A DNA stretch of 64,000 bases. Source: Pseudonocardia oceani (GTDB lineage Bacteria; Actinomycetota; Actinomycetes; Mycobacteriales; Pseudonocardiaceae). The stretch covers positions 3,472,001 to 3,536,000 of the forward strand of contig NZ_JADQDF010000001.1 in NCBI RefSeq assembly GCF_019263585.2, given 5' to 3'. The translations under genes and the position numbers were made by a program. The stretch's first letter is position 1; each line of letters begins with the position of its first letter. A model generated the notes under the pieces. That model saw only the letters and a list, made by a program, of their open reading frames with translations. It had not been told where the DNA came from and searched no databases. Positions 28,425 to 38,557 of the stretch are shown in pieces.

Positions 28425-28747
28425 CCGCGCGACCGCTCGGCCGGGCCGAACACGACGACGATCGACAGGTCCTCGCTCACCTCGACGAACTGGTGCTCCT
28501 CCGACGCCGGCACGTAGACCACGCTGCCGGGGCCGATCTCCACGTCGACGGTGTCGGAGACCAGCCGTGCCTTCCCCCGCACGACGACGTAGACCTCGTC
28601 CTCGCCGTGCGGGTGCTGGCCGTCCTTGCCCCCGACGGGGATGCAGTAGGTGCCGACCGACAGGTCACGCGCCCGCAGGTGCTCGCGGTACTGGTTGGGC
28701 TCGCCCTCGGGGACCGCGAAGTGACCGGCGGCGCGTAGGACCCGCAT
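28421..28747 (-). CDS. Cupin-domain protein
   Basis: A 108-residue single-domain cupin. Motif 1, with metal-binding residues, reads GQHPHGEDEVYVVVRGKARL, and motif 2 contains PASEEHQFVEV, giving a His-His-Glu-His type site. It could be a small dioxygenase, isomerase or binding protein. The ATG at 28747 has TAGGTT (28754-28759, minus strand) six bases upstream and no ribosome binding site, so it is probably leaderless. Operon with the thioesterase gene. Confidence 0.82.
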   Translation of the reverse strand: MRVLRAAGHFAVPEGEPNQYREHLRARDLSVGTYCIPVGGKDGQHPHGEDEVYVVVRGKARLVSDTVDVEIGPGSVVYVPASEEHQFVEVSEDLSIVVVFGPAERSRG

Positions 28748-28756
28748 GGGGCGAAC

Positions 28757-29461
28757 CTATCCGATCCGCTCGCGGATGGTCCGGTTCACCGCCCGCCCGA
28801 ACGCCGTGACGACGCCGCGCACGGTGATCGGCTTGAGCTGGGAGAAGGCCTGGGCGAGGCGGGTGCGCTCGTCGGCCGGGCGGCCGCGGTCGCGGTAGGG
28901 CTGGAGGACCTCGTCCTGGAACACCTTCATGAGGTCCTCGGCGAGCGCGGTGGTGTGCTGCTCGATGAGCTCGTGGGCGCGGCGCCAGACGTCGACGGGC
29001 AGCCCCGAGTCGATCACGGCGAGGCCCTCGCCGAGGGTGCCGGAGCCGTGCAGCCGGACGCGGCCGCCGTCGAGGACGTCGACGACGCCGAGGTCGGCGA
29101 GGAGGGCGAGGTCGGTGTCGGCGAGGGCCCGGCCGGCGCGGCGCTCGAGCTCGGCGCGGTCGACCTCCTCGAGCTGCTCGGGCACCCACGGGGTGAGCAG
29201 CGCCCGCTGCAGCGCGAGCTCGGTGGCGCCCGCCGACTCGGGCAGCCGGCCCAGGTGGCCCTCGATCGCCGACAGCGAGAAGCCCAGCGCCGACAGCTCG
29301 CTGACCAGCTCCAGCCGGGCGACGTGCTCGGGGCCGTAGAGGCCGGTGCGCCCGCGCAGGACGGGCGGCGGGAGGAGGCCGCGGCCGGCCCAGAAGCGGA
29401 TGGTGCGGACGGTGACCCCGGTGCGTTCCGCGAGCTGGTCGATGGTGAGCTGCCCCGTCAT
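28757..29461 (-). CDS. MerR-family regulator divergent from fadA
   Basis: A 234-residue MerR-type regulator. The N-terminal winged helix-turn-helix (IDQLAERTGVTVRTIRFWAGRG) is followed by a coiled-coil dimer helix and a 130-residue C-terminal domain of unknown ligand. ATG 29461 is preferred to an upstream in-frame start at 29482 because TACGGT (29469-29474) lies seven bases before it. The inverted repeat in the 58-base divergent gap is its probable operator, so fatty-acid or alkane-derived acyl-CoA control of fadAB is likely. Confidence 0.85.
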   Translation of the reverse strand: MTGQLTIDQLAERTGVTVRTIRFWAGRGLLPPPVLRGRTGLYGPEHVARLELVSELSALGFSLSAIEGHLGRLPESAGATELALQRALLTPWVPEQLEEVDRAELERRAGRALADTDLALLADLGVVDVLDGGRVRLHGSGTLGEGLAVIDSGLPVDVWRRAHELIEQHTTALAEDLMKVFQDEVLQPYRDRGRPADERTRLAQAFSQLKPITVRGVVTAFGRAVNRTIRERIG

Positions 29462-29483
29462 GGGTGGCACCGTACGCCTCACC

Positions 29484-29513
29484 TTGACCTATGTGACAGT
29501 GCTGCTGTAACAA
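29484..29513 (+). promoter_or_regulatory. MerR-type promoter of fadAB with spacer operator
   Basis: TTGACC (29484-29489) and TAACAA (29508-29513) are separated by 18 bases. The spacer carries the inverted repeat TGTGACAG (29492-29499) and CTGTAACA (29505-29512), matching at seven of eight positions around five bases. An operator between overlong-spaced -35 and -10 boxes is the MerR hallmark. The -10 is six bases before the fadA ATG. Confidence 0.6.
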
Positions 29514-29519
29514 AGGTGC

Positions 29520-30739
<1,220 letters not shown>

Positions 30740-30740
<1 letters not shown>

Positions 30741-32899
30741 TGACCGACCAGAAGGCTGTGCGCTGGGAGAAGGGCGAGGACGGGATCGTCGTCGTCACCC
30801 TGGACGACCCGGGCCGCAGCGCCAACACGATGAACGAGCGCTTCGGCGCGGCCTTCGACGAGTGCGTCAGCGCGCTCGTCGCGGACCGGGAGGCCATCAC
30901 CGGCGTCATCCTCACCTCGGCGAAGAAGACGTTCTTCGCGGGCGGCGACCTCGACTCGCTGTCGACGGCCACCCCGGCCGACGCCCCCCGCTTCTACGAG
31001 CAGTCCATGGCCATCAAGACCGTGCTGCGCCGACTGGAGACGCTGGGCAAGCCGGTCGTCGCCGCCATGAACGGCACCGCGCTCGGCGGCGGCCTGGAGA
31101 TCGGCCTGGCCTGCCACCACCGCATCGGCCTCGACGCGCGGGGCGTGCTCTACGGCCTGCCCGAGGTGACGCTGGGGCTGCTGCCCGGCGGCGGCGGCGT
31201 CGTGCGCATCACGCGCATGCTCGGCATCGCCGACGGCTTCATGAAGGTGCTCGCCCAGGGCCAGCGGATGAAGCCCGCGCAGGCGCTGGAGACCGGCATC
31301 GTCGACGAGCTCGCGGCCACGCCCGAGGAGATGCTCGACAAGGCCCGCGCCTGGATCGCGGCCCACCCCGAGGCCGCGCAGCCGTGGGACAGGCCCGGGT
31401 ACAAGATCCCCGGCGGCACGCCGTCGTCGCCGAAGCTCGCGGCGTTCCTGCCCGCGTTCCCGGCCAACCTGCGCAAGCAGCTCAAGGGCGCGCCGATGCC
31501 GGCGCCGCGCAACATCCTCGCGGCGGCCGTCGAGGGCACGCAGGTCGACATCGAGACCGCGTTCCGCATCGAGGCGCGCTACTTCACCGAGCTCGTCACC
31601 GGCCAGGTCAGCACGAACATGACCAAGGCGTTCTTCTACGACCTGCAGGCGATCAACGGCGGCCGCTCGCGGCCCGACGGCTTCGAGAAGTGGCAGCCGC
31701 GCAAGGTCGCCGTGCTGGGCGCCGGGATGATGGGCGCGGGCATCGCCTACGTCTGCGCGCTCGCCGGGTGGGAGGTCGTGCTCAAGGACGTCGAGCTCGC
31801 CTCCGCCGAGAAGGGCAAGGCCTACTCCGAGGGTCTCGTCGCCAAGGGCGTGAAGCGGGGCAAGACCACGCTGGAGAAGGGCGAGGCGCTGCTCGAGCGC
31901 ATCACCCCGACCTCCGACTACGGCGACCTCGCCGGCTGCGACGTCGTCATCGAGGCCGTGTTCGAGTCGGTGGCGCTCAAGCAGGAGGTGTTCCGCGAGG
32001 CGATGAAGGTCGTCGAGCCCGACGCCCTGCTGTGCTCCAACACCTCGACGCTGCCGATCACCGAGCTCGCCGCCGGCCTCGACCGCGAGGGCGACTTCAT
32101 CGGCCTGCACTTCTTCTCGCCCGTCGACAAGATGCCGCTCGTGGAGATCATCCGCGGCGAGCGCACGTCCGACGCGGCGCTGGCCAAGGCGTTCGACCTG
32201 ACGCTGGGGATCAAGAAGACCCCGATCGTCGTCAACGACAGCCGCGGGTTCTTCACCAGCCGCGTCATCGGCACCTTCATCAACGAGGGCGTCGCGATGC
32301 TGGCCGAGGGCATCGACCCGCAGACGATCGAGCAGGCGTCGTCGCAGGCCGGCTACCCGGCCCCGGTGCTGCAGCTGATGGACGAGCTCACGCTCACGCT
32401 GCCGCAGAAGATCCGCAAGGAGACGCGGGCGGCCGTCGAGGCGGCGGGCGGCACGTGGACGCCGCACCCGTCGGAGGGCGTCATCGACCGGCTCGTCGAG
32501 GCCGGCCGCACCGGCAAGTCGGGCGGCGCGGGCTTCTACGAGTACGCCGACGGCAAGCGCACCGGGCTGTGGAAGGGACTGCGCGAGGAGCTCGGCGCCA
32601 CCAACCATGACGTCGACCTGCACGAGCTGTCCGAGCGCATGCTGGTCATCGAGGCGCTCGAGACCGTCAAGTGCTTCGACGAGGGCGTGCTCACCTCGGT
32701 TCCCGACGCCAACATCGGCTCGATCTTCGGCATCGGCTACCCGGCCTGGACCGGCGGCGTGGTGCAGTACATCGAGGGCTACCCCGGTGGCCCGGCCGGC
32801 TTCGTGGCCCGGGCCGACGAGTTCGCGCAGAAGTACGGCGAGCGGTTCGCGGTGCCGGCGAGCCTGCGGGAGCGGGCGAAGGAGACGGCGGCGGCCTGA
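30740..32899 (+). CDS. fadB: Fatty oxidation complex alpha subunit (enoyl-CoA hydratase/3-hydroxyacyl-CoA dehydrogenase)
   Basis: A 719-residue bifunctional protein. Residues 1-190 are a crotonase domain (KKTFFAGGDLDSL; NGTALGGGLEIGLA; YGLPEVTLGLLPGGGG, with two catalytic glutamates). The dehydrogenase starts near residue 318 with the NAD motif KVAVLGAGMMGAGIAYV, followed by GLHFFSPVDKMPLVEI with the catalytic histidine. A C-terminal 3HCDH domain follows. It acts with the thiolase encoded just upstream. Length and order are normal for actinobacterial FadB. Confidence 0.95.
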
Positions 32900-32924
32900 C
32901 GCCTGCCCTCCGGCCCCCGAGGTT

Positions 32925-32973
32925 CAGGAAAGCCACTTTCCCGCCACCAGGTGGCGGGAAAGTGGCTTTCCTG
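32925..32973. repeat. Perfect 49-base palindrome with ACCAGGT centre (copy 2)
   Basis: Twenty-four-base arms are perfectly complementary around one central A at 32949. It lies between the convergent ends of fadB (32899) and the glutamate-cysteine ligase gene (32989). A two-way terminator is likely. The core and arm length match the palindrome at 26152-26202 although the arm sequences differ. Confidence 0.8.
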
Positions 32974-32988
32974 CAACAGGCGGAGGGG

Positions 32989-34086
32989 TCAGGGCGCCGG
33001 GAGGGCTGCGTCCTGCGCCACCGCCGCCAGCGACCCGGTCCGCTCCCGCACCGCCCGCTGGCGCTGCGCCCCGGTGCCGCGGCCCAGGACGCCGGCGAGC
33101 AGGGCGTCGACGGCGGTGCGGTCGCCCGCCTCGTCCAGCGCGTCGGCGACGTGCGCCACCAGCGCCCCGAGGACGTCGGCGGCCGGGGCCGGACGCCAGG
33201 TCGCGGGGTGCAGCAGGTCGCCCGTGACGCCCGACCGCCCGGCCCGCCACGCCGCCAGCCGCAGCACCTCGGTGCGCACCGGCGGCACCTCGCCGCCCGC
33301 GCGCCACCCGCGCACCGCGGTCTCCACCAGCCCGCGCACCAGCGCCGCCACCAGCACGGCGTCGTCGGGGTCGCGGCAGACGTCGGCGACGCGCACCTCC
33401 AGCGTCGGGTGGTCGCGGGACAGCCGGGCGTCGAGGTAGACCATGCCCTCGTCGAGCACGGTGTCGGTGGCGAGCACGCCGTCGACGAACTCGCGGTAGC
33501 CCTGCGCCGACCCGAACGGCGCGTACGCCCCCGCCGAGGGCCAGCGCGACCACACCTGGCTGCGGAAGCTGTCGTGACCGGAGTCGGTGCCCTGCCAGAA
33601 CGGGGAGTTGGCGCTCAGCGCCAGCAGCGGCGCGAGCCAGGGACGGATGCGGTCGAGTGCGGCGACGCCCTCCTCCGCGGACCCGATCGCCACGTGCACG
33701 TGGCAGCCGCAGGTCAGCTGGTCGTCGACGGTGATGCCGAACCGCTGCACCATCCGGGCGTAGCGCTCCACCGGCGAGACGGTCGGCTCCACCGGCAGCG
33801 GCGACGTCCCCAGCGGCGCGACGGCGGCACCGAGCCGGGCCGCGGCGGCCGTGGCCTCGGCGCGGGTGGTGCGCAGCTGCGCACCCAGCTCGTCGAGGGT
33901 GCGGCACGGGCGCGTGCCCGTCTCCAGCTGCTCGCGGTGCAGCTCCCCGGTGAGCCCGGCGCCGTCGGCGTCCGGCTCGGCGGAGTCCCACGCCGCCAGC
34001 ACCGCCCCGCCGACGGCGCGCGGCCGCCCGCTGTCCGGGTCGAGCAGCAGGAACTCCTCCTCGACGCCGACGGTCCGCGGGCTCAC
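32989..34086 (-). CDS. Carboxylate-amine ligase, YbdK-type glutamate-cysteine ligase 2
   Basis: A 365-residue GCS2-family ligase. The start TVGVEEEFLLLDPDSG is the family signature, with acidic Mg/ATP ligands, followed by GELHREQLETGT and CGCHVHVAIGS with conserved histidines. It couples glutamate to an amine, classically cysteine with weak activity. Since this organism should use mycothiol rather than glutathione, the true product may differ, for example a gamma-glutamyl compound. The GTG start at 34086 overlaps the stop of the SGNH hydrolase gene. Confidence 0.9.
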   Translation of the reverse strand: MSPRTVGVEEEFLLLDPDSGRPRAVGGAVLAAWDSAEPDADGAGLTGELHREQLETGTRPCRTLDELGAQLRTTRAEATAAAARLGAAVAPLGTSPLPVEPTVSPVERYARMVQRFGITVDDQLTCGCHVHVAIGSAEEGVAALDRIRPWLAPLLALSANSPFWQGTDSGHDSFRSQVWSRWPSAGAYAPFGSAQGYREFVDGVLATDTVLDEGMVYLDARLSRDHPTLEVRVADVCRDPDDAVLVAALVRGLVETAVRGWRAGGEVPPVRTEVLRLAAWRAGRSGVTGDLLHPATWRPAPAADVLGALVAHVADALDEAGDRTAVDALLAGVLGRGTGAQRQRAVRERTGSLAAVAQDAALPAP

Positions 34087-34766
34087 GCGTCGACCCCGAT
34101 CGCCTCGCCGAACACCGCGGCGAGACCGGCGTAGCCGCGCTCGTTCGGGTGGAAGCGGTCGGCGGCGAGCTTGCCCGACCAGTTCTGCGTGCGGGGCCTG
34201 CGCAGGTCGGCCAGCCGCAGCCCGCGCTCGGCCACGGCCTCGTCGACCAGGCGGCTGACCTCCAGCGCCGCCGCGTAGCCCGCCGGCTGGTTGCCCACCA
34301 CGGTGCCGGGCGGGACGCGGCGCAGCAGCTCGGCGAGGTCACCCGGGAGCGCGGGGCGCAACCGCGGACTGACCAGGTCGTTGTTGCCGATCAGCAGCGT
34401 GACGAGGTCGGGCTCCTGCCCCAGCGCCGCGAGAGCCGGGAGCTGCTGGTCGAGCACGTCGCGCACCCGCCCGCCGCTCACGGCGAGGTTGACCACGCGC
34501 CACCCGGGCATGCGCGCGGCGAGCTGCCCGACCCAGCCGCGGTCGTACGCGCCGGCGCCGATGCCGACGGTGAGCGAGTCGCCCAGCGCCACCCACAGCG
34601 GGCCCTGCGCGGCGAGGGCCTCCCGGTTGTGCCGCTGCCACGCCTGCGCGTAGGGCACCACCTGGTCCTGGACGCTGCGCACGCCGGGCAGCACGCGGGA
34701 GAGCAGGCGCAGCACCGGCCCGGCCGGGCGGCCGCTGAGGCCGGAGTACTCGAACTCCGTCGTCAT
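34083..34766 (-). CDS. SGNH/GDSL-family hydrolase
   Basis: A 227-residue esterase- or lipase-like protein with all four SGNH blocks: GDSLTVG (serine nucleophile), NLAVSGGR, IGNND and DRFHPNERGY (catalytic histidine). No signal peptide is seen, so it is probably cytosolic. It sits in the middle of a three-gene overlapping unit (DUF1330, SGNH, ligase), each joined by four-base overlaps. The substrate is unknown. Confidence 0.88.
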   Translation of the reverse strand: MTTEFEYSGLSGRPAGPVLRLLSRVLPGVRSVQDQVVPYAQAWQRHNREALAAQGPLWVALGDSLTVGIGAGAYDRGWVGQLAARMPGWRVVNLAVSGGRVRDVLDQQLPALAALGQEPDLVTLLIGNNDLVSPRLRPALPGDLAELLRRVPPGTVVGNQPAGYAAALEVSRLVDEAVAERGLRLADLRRPRTQNWSGKLAADRFHPNERGYAGLAAVFGEAIGVDA

Positions 34767-35125
34767 CCGCGGGGAACCGTGGGTTGCAGCACCGCCTCCA
34801 CCAGCGCCTCCGTGCGCAGGTGCGTGCCCTCCTGGTAGCCGGGGTCGCGGACCATGTCGGAGAACGCGCGGCGGCTCGGGTAGGACACGAGCAGCACCGC
34901 GTCCCAGTCCTGGCCCTGCTCGGCGACGACGGGATCGGCGCCGTGGCCGAAGTACACGACCGACGCCCCCACCTTCTCCGCGAACGGCCGGAAGTGCGCG
35001 AGGTAGGCGTCGTACCGCTCGGCCCCGCCGGGGGCGAAGCGCAGCAGGTTGAGCATGACGATCGGTTGGTCGGGGTGGTCGGCGAGGAACGCCTTCATGT
35101 CTGCCCCGGACGGGTTCACGGCCAT
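34763..35125 (-). CDS. DUF1330-like ferredoxin-fold protein
   Basis: A 120-residue protein resembling the DUF1330 dimeric alpha/beta-barrel family. The typical PIVMLNLLRFAPGG start of the barrel appears near residue 20, with AVLLVSYPSRRAF in the second half. It has no known reaction. It is first in the overlapping unit with the SGNH hydrolase and YbdK-type ligase genes. The ATG start at 35125 places the barrel about 20 residues in. Confidence 0.8.
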   Translation of the reverse strand: MAVNPSGADMKAFLADHPDQPIVMLNLLRFAPGGAERYDAYLAHFRPFAEKVGASVVYFGHGADPVVAEQGQDWDAVLLVSYPSRRAFSDMVRDPGYQEGTHLRTEALVEAVLQPTVPRG

Positions 35126-35199
35126 GGTCTCATCATGCCCCGCTGTGAGCTGCCCACCCCCACCGGATGATCACGGGACGAATCGGGCAACCTGAGGGC

Positions 35200-35826
35200 A
35201 TGGCCGACTGGGTGTTCTCGATCGTCGACCGCCTGGGAGCGACGGGCGTCGGCCTGCTGATCCTCCTCGAGAACATCATCCCGCCCATCCCGTCCGAGGT
35301 GATCCTGCCGCTGGCCGGGTTCCGGGCGCGGGCCGGCGCGTTCAACGTGGTCGCGGCGTGGGGTGCGGCGACGGTCGGTTCGCTGGTCGGGGCGCTGATC
35401 CTCTACGGGCTGGGCGCCTGGTTCGGCTACGACCGGCTGCACGCCCTGTCGGGCCGCCGCTGGTTCATCCTGTCCAGCCAGAAGGACCTCGAGCGCGGCT
35501 TCGCGCTCTTCGACCGCCACGGCGGCAAGGTCGTCCTGCTGGCCCGCTGCGTGCCGCTGCTGCGCAGCGTCGTCTCCATCCCCGCGGGCATCGTCGGGAT
35601 GCCGGTGTGGCGGTTCGCGCTGCTCACGGCCATCGGCAGCGGCGTGTGGAACGCCGTGTTCGTCGGCCTCGGCTGGTACCTCGGCGAGAACTTCGAAGTC
35701 GTGGAGCAGTGGCTCGGGCCGGTGTCCTACGTCGTACTGGGGCTCCTGGTCATCGGCCTGATCGTGCTGATCGTCCGGCGGGCCCGCTCGCGCGAGGCCC
35801 CCGACCGGGCGCGTCACCGGGCCTGA
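35200..35826 (+). CDS. DedA-family membrane protein
   Basis: A 208-residue DedA/SNARE-associated membrane protein, a probable lipid flippase or undecaprenyl-phosphate recycler. Landmarks are LENIIPPIPSEVILPLAGF near the N-terminus, with the family E/P motif, and the arginine motif FDRHGGKVVLLARCVPLLRS in the middle. About five hydrophobic segments are seen. ATG 35200 is chosen because family members start MADWV-like; an ATG at 35167 would add 11 residues. Confidence 0.87.
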   Translation: MADWVFSIVDRLGATGVGLLILLENIIPPIPSEVILPLAGFRARAGAFNVVAAWGAATVGSLVGALILYGLGAWFGYDRLHALSGRRWFILSSQKDLERGFALFDRHGGKVVLLARCVPLLRSVVSIPAGIVGMPVWRFALLTAIGSGVWNAVFVGLGWYLGENFEVVEQWLGPVSYVVLGLLVIGLIVLIVRRARSREAPDRARHRA

Positions 35827-35926
35827 CCGCGCCACCGTTCGGCCGAACGGCAGGTGATCGGCTTGCCCCAGGGCGCTGCGGTCGGTCAAGCTTCCGCGCT
35901 GGAGCACGACGATCAGGAGTGTGCGG

Positions 35927-36694
35927 GTGACGGTTGACGAGGGGACGTCCGGCGACGCGGCGGTGCTGGCCGCGATCGTCGACGAGGTCCCGGGTGCGGT
36001 GGCGGCGGAGTTCCTCGCGCTCGCGGCGGCCCTGATGGACGCGACGACGGTGCGCGGCGTGCTGGTGCGCGTCGTCGAGGCGGCGAAGGCCGTGGTCCCG
36101 GGGGCCGACCTCGTCAGCGTCACGCTGCGCACGTCGGCCGGACTCCACACGCCCGCCGAGACCGATCCGCTCGCCACGCGGCTCGACGAGATCCAGTACC
36201 GCCTCGACGACGGCCCGTGCGTCGACGCGACCCGCAAGGCAGGCCTGGGCCTCACGTTCTGCTCCGACCTCGCCTCCAGCACCCGCTTCGGCCCCTTCGG
36301 GCCGGCCGCGGCCGAGCTCGGCGTGCACAGCGTGCTGGCCGTCGGCCTGTTCCCGGACGGCGACGGCCCGCGGATGGGCGCGCTGAACGTCTACTCGCGG
36401 AAGGTCGCGGGTCTCGACGAGCTCGACCGCGACCTGACCCTCGTGCTCGCCGCCCACGCCTCCACCGCGCTCGCGGCCACGATGGCCGCCACCTCGTCGG
36501 AGCTGGAGAGCGCGCAGCTGCGCCAGGCACTGCAGAGCCGTGACGTGATCGGCCAGGCCAAGGGCATCCTCATGGAGCGCCGTGGCATCAGCGCCGACGA
36601 GGCGTTCGACGTCCTCCGCACGGCGTCGCAGTCGCTCAACGTGAAGCTCGCGCAGGTGGCCCAGACGCTGGTGGAGCGCCGCGACGAGGTCTGA
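35927..36694 (+). CDS. GAF and ANTAR domain regulator
   Basis: A 255-residue regulator. A GAF domain (residues 30-185) with YRLDDGPCVDATRK is followed by a C-terminal ANTAR RNA-binding domain (QALQSRDVIGQAKGILMERR, then AFDVLRTASQ). ANTAR proteins bind paired stem-loops in mRNA and stop termination. Two GTG codons lie close together; 35927 is preferred because AGGAG at 35915 is then seven bases upstream, while 35921 would leave one. No operon partner. The target RNA is unknown. Confidence 0.9.
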   Translation: MTVDEGTSGDAAVLAAIVDEVPGAVAAEFLALAAALMDATTVRGVLVRVVEAAKAVVPGADLVSVTLRTSAGLHTPAETDPLATRLDEIQYRLDDGPCVDATRKAGLGLTFCSDLASSTRFGPFGPAAAELGVHSVLAVGLFPDGDGPRMGALNVYSRKVAGLDELDRDLTLVLAAHASTALAATMAATSSELESAQLRQALQSRDVIGQAKGILMERRGISADEAFDVLRTASQSLNVKLAQVAQTLVERRDEV

Positions 36695-36741
36695 GCCCGG
36701 TGGCGCGCACCCCGTGAGCGGTCGGCGCTAGCCTGGCCGAC

Positions 36742-37038
36742 GTGATCCGCAACGTGGTGGTGGGCCGGCTGCGCCCGGACGTGCCGGCCGAGCAGGTGGA
36801 GGCGGCGCTGCAGGCGTTGCGGGACCTGCGCGTCGAGGGCGTGACGATCCGGATGGTGTCCGGCACCGATCTGGGCCTGCGCGAGGGCAACGCGAGCTAC
36901 GCGCTCACCGTGGACCTCGACGACGAGGACGCCTACCGCGTCTACGACCTCGACGAGGAGCACAACCGCATCCGGCGCGAGATGTTCGCGCCGATCAGCG
37001 CGTCGATCGAGCGGATCCAGTTCCGGCTGCCCGGCTGA
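36742..37038 (+). CDS. Dabb-domain (stress-responsive A/B barrel) protein
   Basis: A 98-residue dimeric alpha/beta-barrel protein starting VIRNVVVGRLRPDV and including NASYALTVDLDDEDAYRVYD and HNRIRREMFAPI. Most bacterial members have no proven reaction; some bind small ligands. The GTG at 36742 follows TAGCCT (36729-36734) by seven bases without a ribosome binding site, another leaderless candidate. The ABC ATPase gene starts three bases after its stop, so the three genes to 38495 may form an operon. Confidence 0.82.
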   Translation: MIRNVVVGRLRPDVPAEQVEAALQALRDLRVEGVTIRMVSGTDLGLREGNASYALTVDLDDEDAYRVYDLDEEHNRIRREMFAPISASIERIQFRLPG

Positions 37039-37041
37039 GCC

Positions 37042-37845
37042 GTGCGCCTGGAGGCGGTGCGCAAGCGCTACGGGCGCGGGCCCGAGGTGCTCGCGGGCGT
37101 CGACCTCGAGGTCGTGCCCGGGGTCCCGGCGGTCGTGCTGGGTGCCAACGGGGCGGGCAAGTCGACGCTGCTGCGCATCGCCGCCGGCTGCTCGGTCCCC
37201 ACGTCGGGCCGCGTGCGCGACCGGCCGCGCCGCGTCGGGTACCTGCCCGCCGACCTCCCGGTCCCGGAGCGGACGCCCGTCCGGGTCTGGCTCGCGCACC
37301 TCGCCGCGATCCGGGGCCCCGGACGGGACGGAGACGAGGCGGCGGCGCTGCTGGAGCGCCTCGGCTTCACCGGCGGGCCCGACACGCCGATGGGGCGGCT
37401 GTCGACGGGCAACGCGCGCAAGGTCGGGCTGGCGCAGGCGCTGACCGGGTCGCCCGCGCTGGTGGTGCTCGACGAGCCGTGGTCGGGGCTCGACGACGCC
37501 GCGGCCTCGACGCTCGACGCGGTCCTCGGCGGCGTGGTGGCACCGCTGCTGGTCACCGACCACACCGGGCGTTCCGGCGGGCTCGCCGGCGCGGAGCGCT
37601 GGAGCCTGGCCGCGGGACGGCTGGCCCCCGGGCCGGCACCGGAGGCGCCCCGCACGGTGGTGGTGCTGCACTGTCCTGACGAGCCGGCGCGGGTCCTCGC
37701 ACGGCTGCCGCCGGCCGCGCGGTGGTCGCGCGACGGACCGGTGCTGACGGTCCGGGTGCCGGTCGACGGCGGTGACGCCCTGCTGGCCGCGGCCCTCGCG
37801 GCGGGCTGCTCGGTGCTGTCGGTGCGCCGTTTCGGGATGCGGTGA
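37042..37845 (+). CDS. ABC transporter ATP-binding protein
   Basis: A 267-residue ATPase with Walker A GANGAGKSTLLR, a signature written LSTGNARKVGLAQAL and Walker B LVVLDEPWSGLDD. The H-loop residue appears in LLVTDHTGR. The final 70 residues are an unusual extension with no motif I recognise. It overlaps the following membrane protein gene by four bases, and the two probably form an exporter. The substrate is unknown. Confidence 0.88.
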   Translation: MRLEAVRKRYGRGPEVLAGVDLEVVPGVPAVVLGANGAGKSTLLRIAAGCSVPTSGRVRDRPRRVGYLPADLPVPERTPVRVWLAHLAAIRGPGRDGDEAAALLERLGFTGGPDTPMGRLSTGNARKVGLAQALTGSPALVVLDEPWSGLDDAAASTLDAVLGGVVAPLLVTDHTGRSGGLAGAERWSLAAGRLAPGPAPEAPRTVVVLHCPDEPARVLARLPPAARWSRDGPVLTVRVPVDGGDALLAAALAAGCSVLSVRRFGMR

Positions 37846-38495
37846 ACGGCGTCGCGACGACGGCCGCCGTCGCCCGGTACGTGCTCGCCGAGGTCGTCCG
37901 GTCGCAGCGCTGGCTGCCCCCGCTGCTCCTGTTCGCCGCGGTGCACGCCGTGTTCTTCGGCGGCGATCCCGGGCCGCCGCCCGTCCCGTGGGCGGCCTCG
38001 GCGCTGGCGCTCTACCCCGTGGCCGCGTGGGTCGCGCTGGTCGTCGCGCACGTCGACGACCCGGCGCGACGGGCGCTCACGGCCTCGGCCGCCGGCGGGT
38101 GGGCACCGGTCGCGGCGGCCACGGCGCTCGTGGCGCTGCTCGGTGACGCGCTGCTGGTCGCACTCGCCGTGGCGTGGCCGGTGGTGCTCGGCCGCTACCC
38201 CTACCCGCCCGCGACCGTGCTGCTCGGCGTCGTGGCGCACCTCGCGACCGCGCTGACCGGCACGGCCGTCGGGCTGCTGTGCGCCCGGCCGGTGGTGACG
38301 CGGATCGGGCGGTCGGTGCTGCTGGTCGTCACCGTCGTGGTCGTGACGGCGGTGCAGCCGTGGCTTCCGCCCGTCGGCACCGCGGTGGCCGCGCTGACCG
38401 CCGCGGGCCCGCCCCCGCTGCCCGACGCCGCGCTGGCGCTCGCCCTGCTCACCGCGGCCGCGTCCGTCGCCTGGGCGGTGGACCGCCGGCGGTAG
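37842..38495 (+). CDS. Membrane protein, probable ABC permease partner
   Basis: A 217-residue protein with about six hydrophobic segments, alanine-, valine- and leucine-rich, and no recognised family motif. It overlaps the ATPase gene by four bases (GTGA), which is the main evidence that it is the membrane half of that ABC system. It is short for an ABC-2 permease, so a homodimer would be needed. Confidence 0.72.
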   Translation: MNGVATTAAVARYVLAEVVRSQRWLPPLLLFAAVHAVFFGGDPGPPPVPWAASALALYPVAAWVALVVAHVDDPARRALTASAAGGWAPVAAATALVALLGDALLVALAVAWPVVLGRYPYPPATVLLGVVAHLATALTGTAVGLLCARPVVTRIGRSVLLVVTVVVVTAVQPWLPPVGTAVAALTAAGPPPLPDAALALALLTAAASVAWAVDRRR

Positions 38496-38498
38496 GAC

Positions 38499-38548
38499 TT
38501 GACATACCGGTTCGTCGGTTACATGGTTAGCTACATGAGTAGACAACC
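38499..38548 (+). promoter_or_regulatory. Promoter and GntR operator upstream of the ABC locus
   Basis: TTGACA (38499-38504) is a consensus -35 box. The inverted repeat GGTT-N2-CTAC-N4-GTAG-N2-AACC (38525-38548) is perfect in all eight paired positions and covers the expected -10 and start region, ten bases before the GntR-type gene. Autorepression by that regulator is the natural reading. Confidence 0.65.
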
Positions 38549-38557
38549 GGCGCGCCG

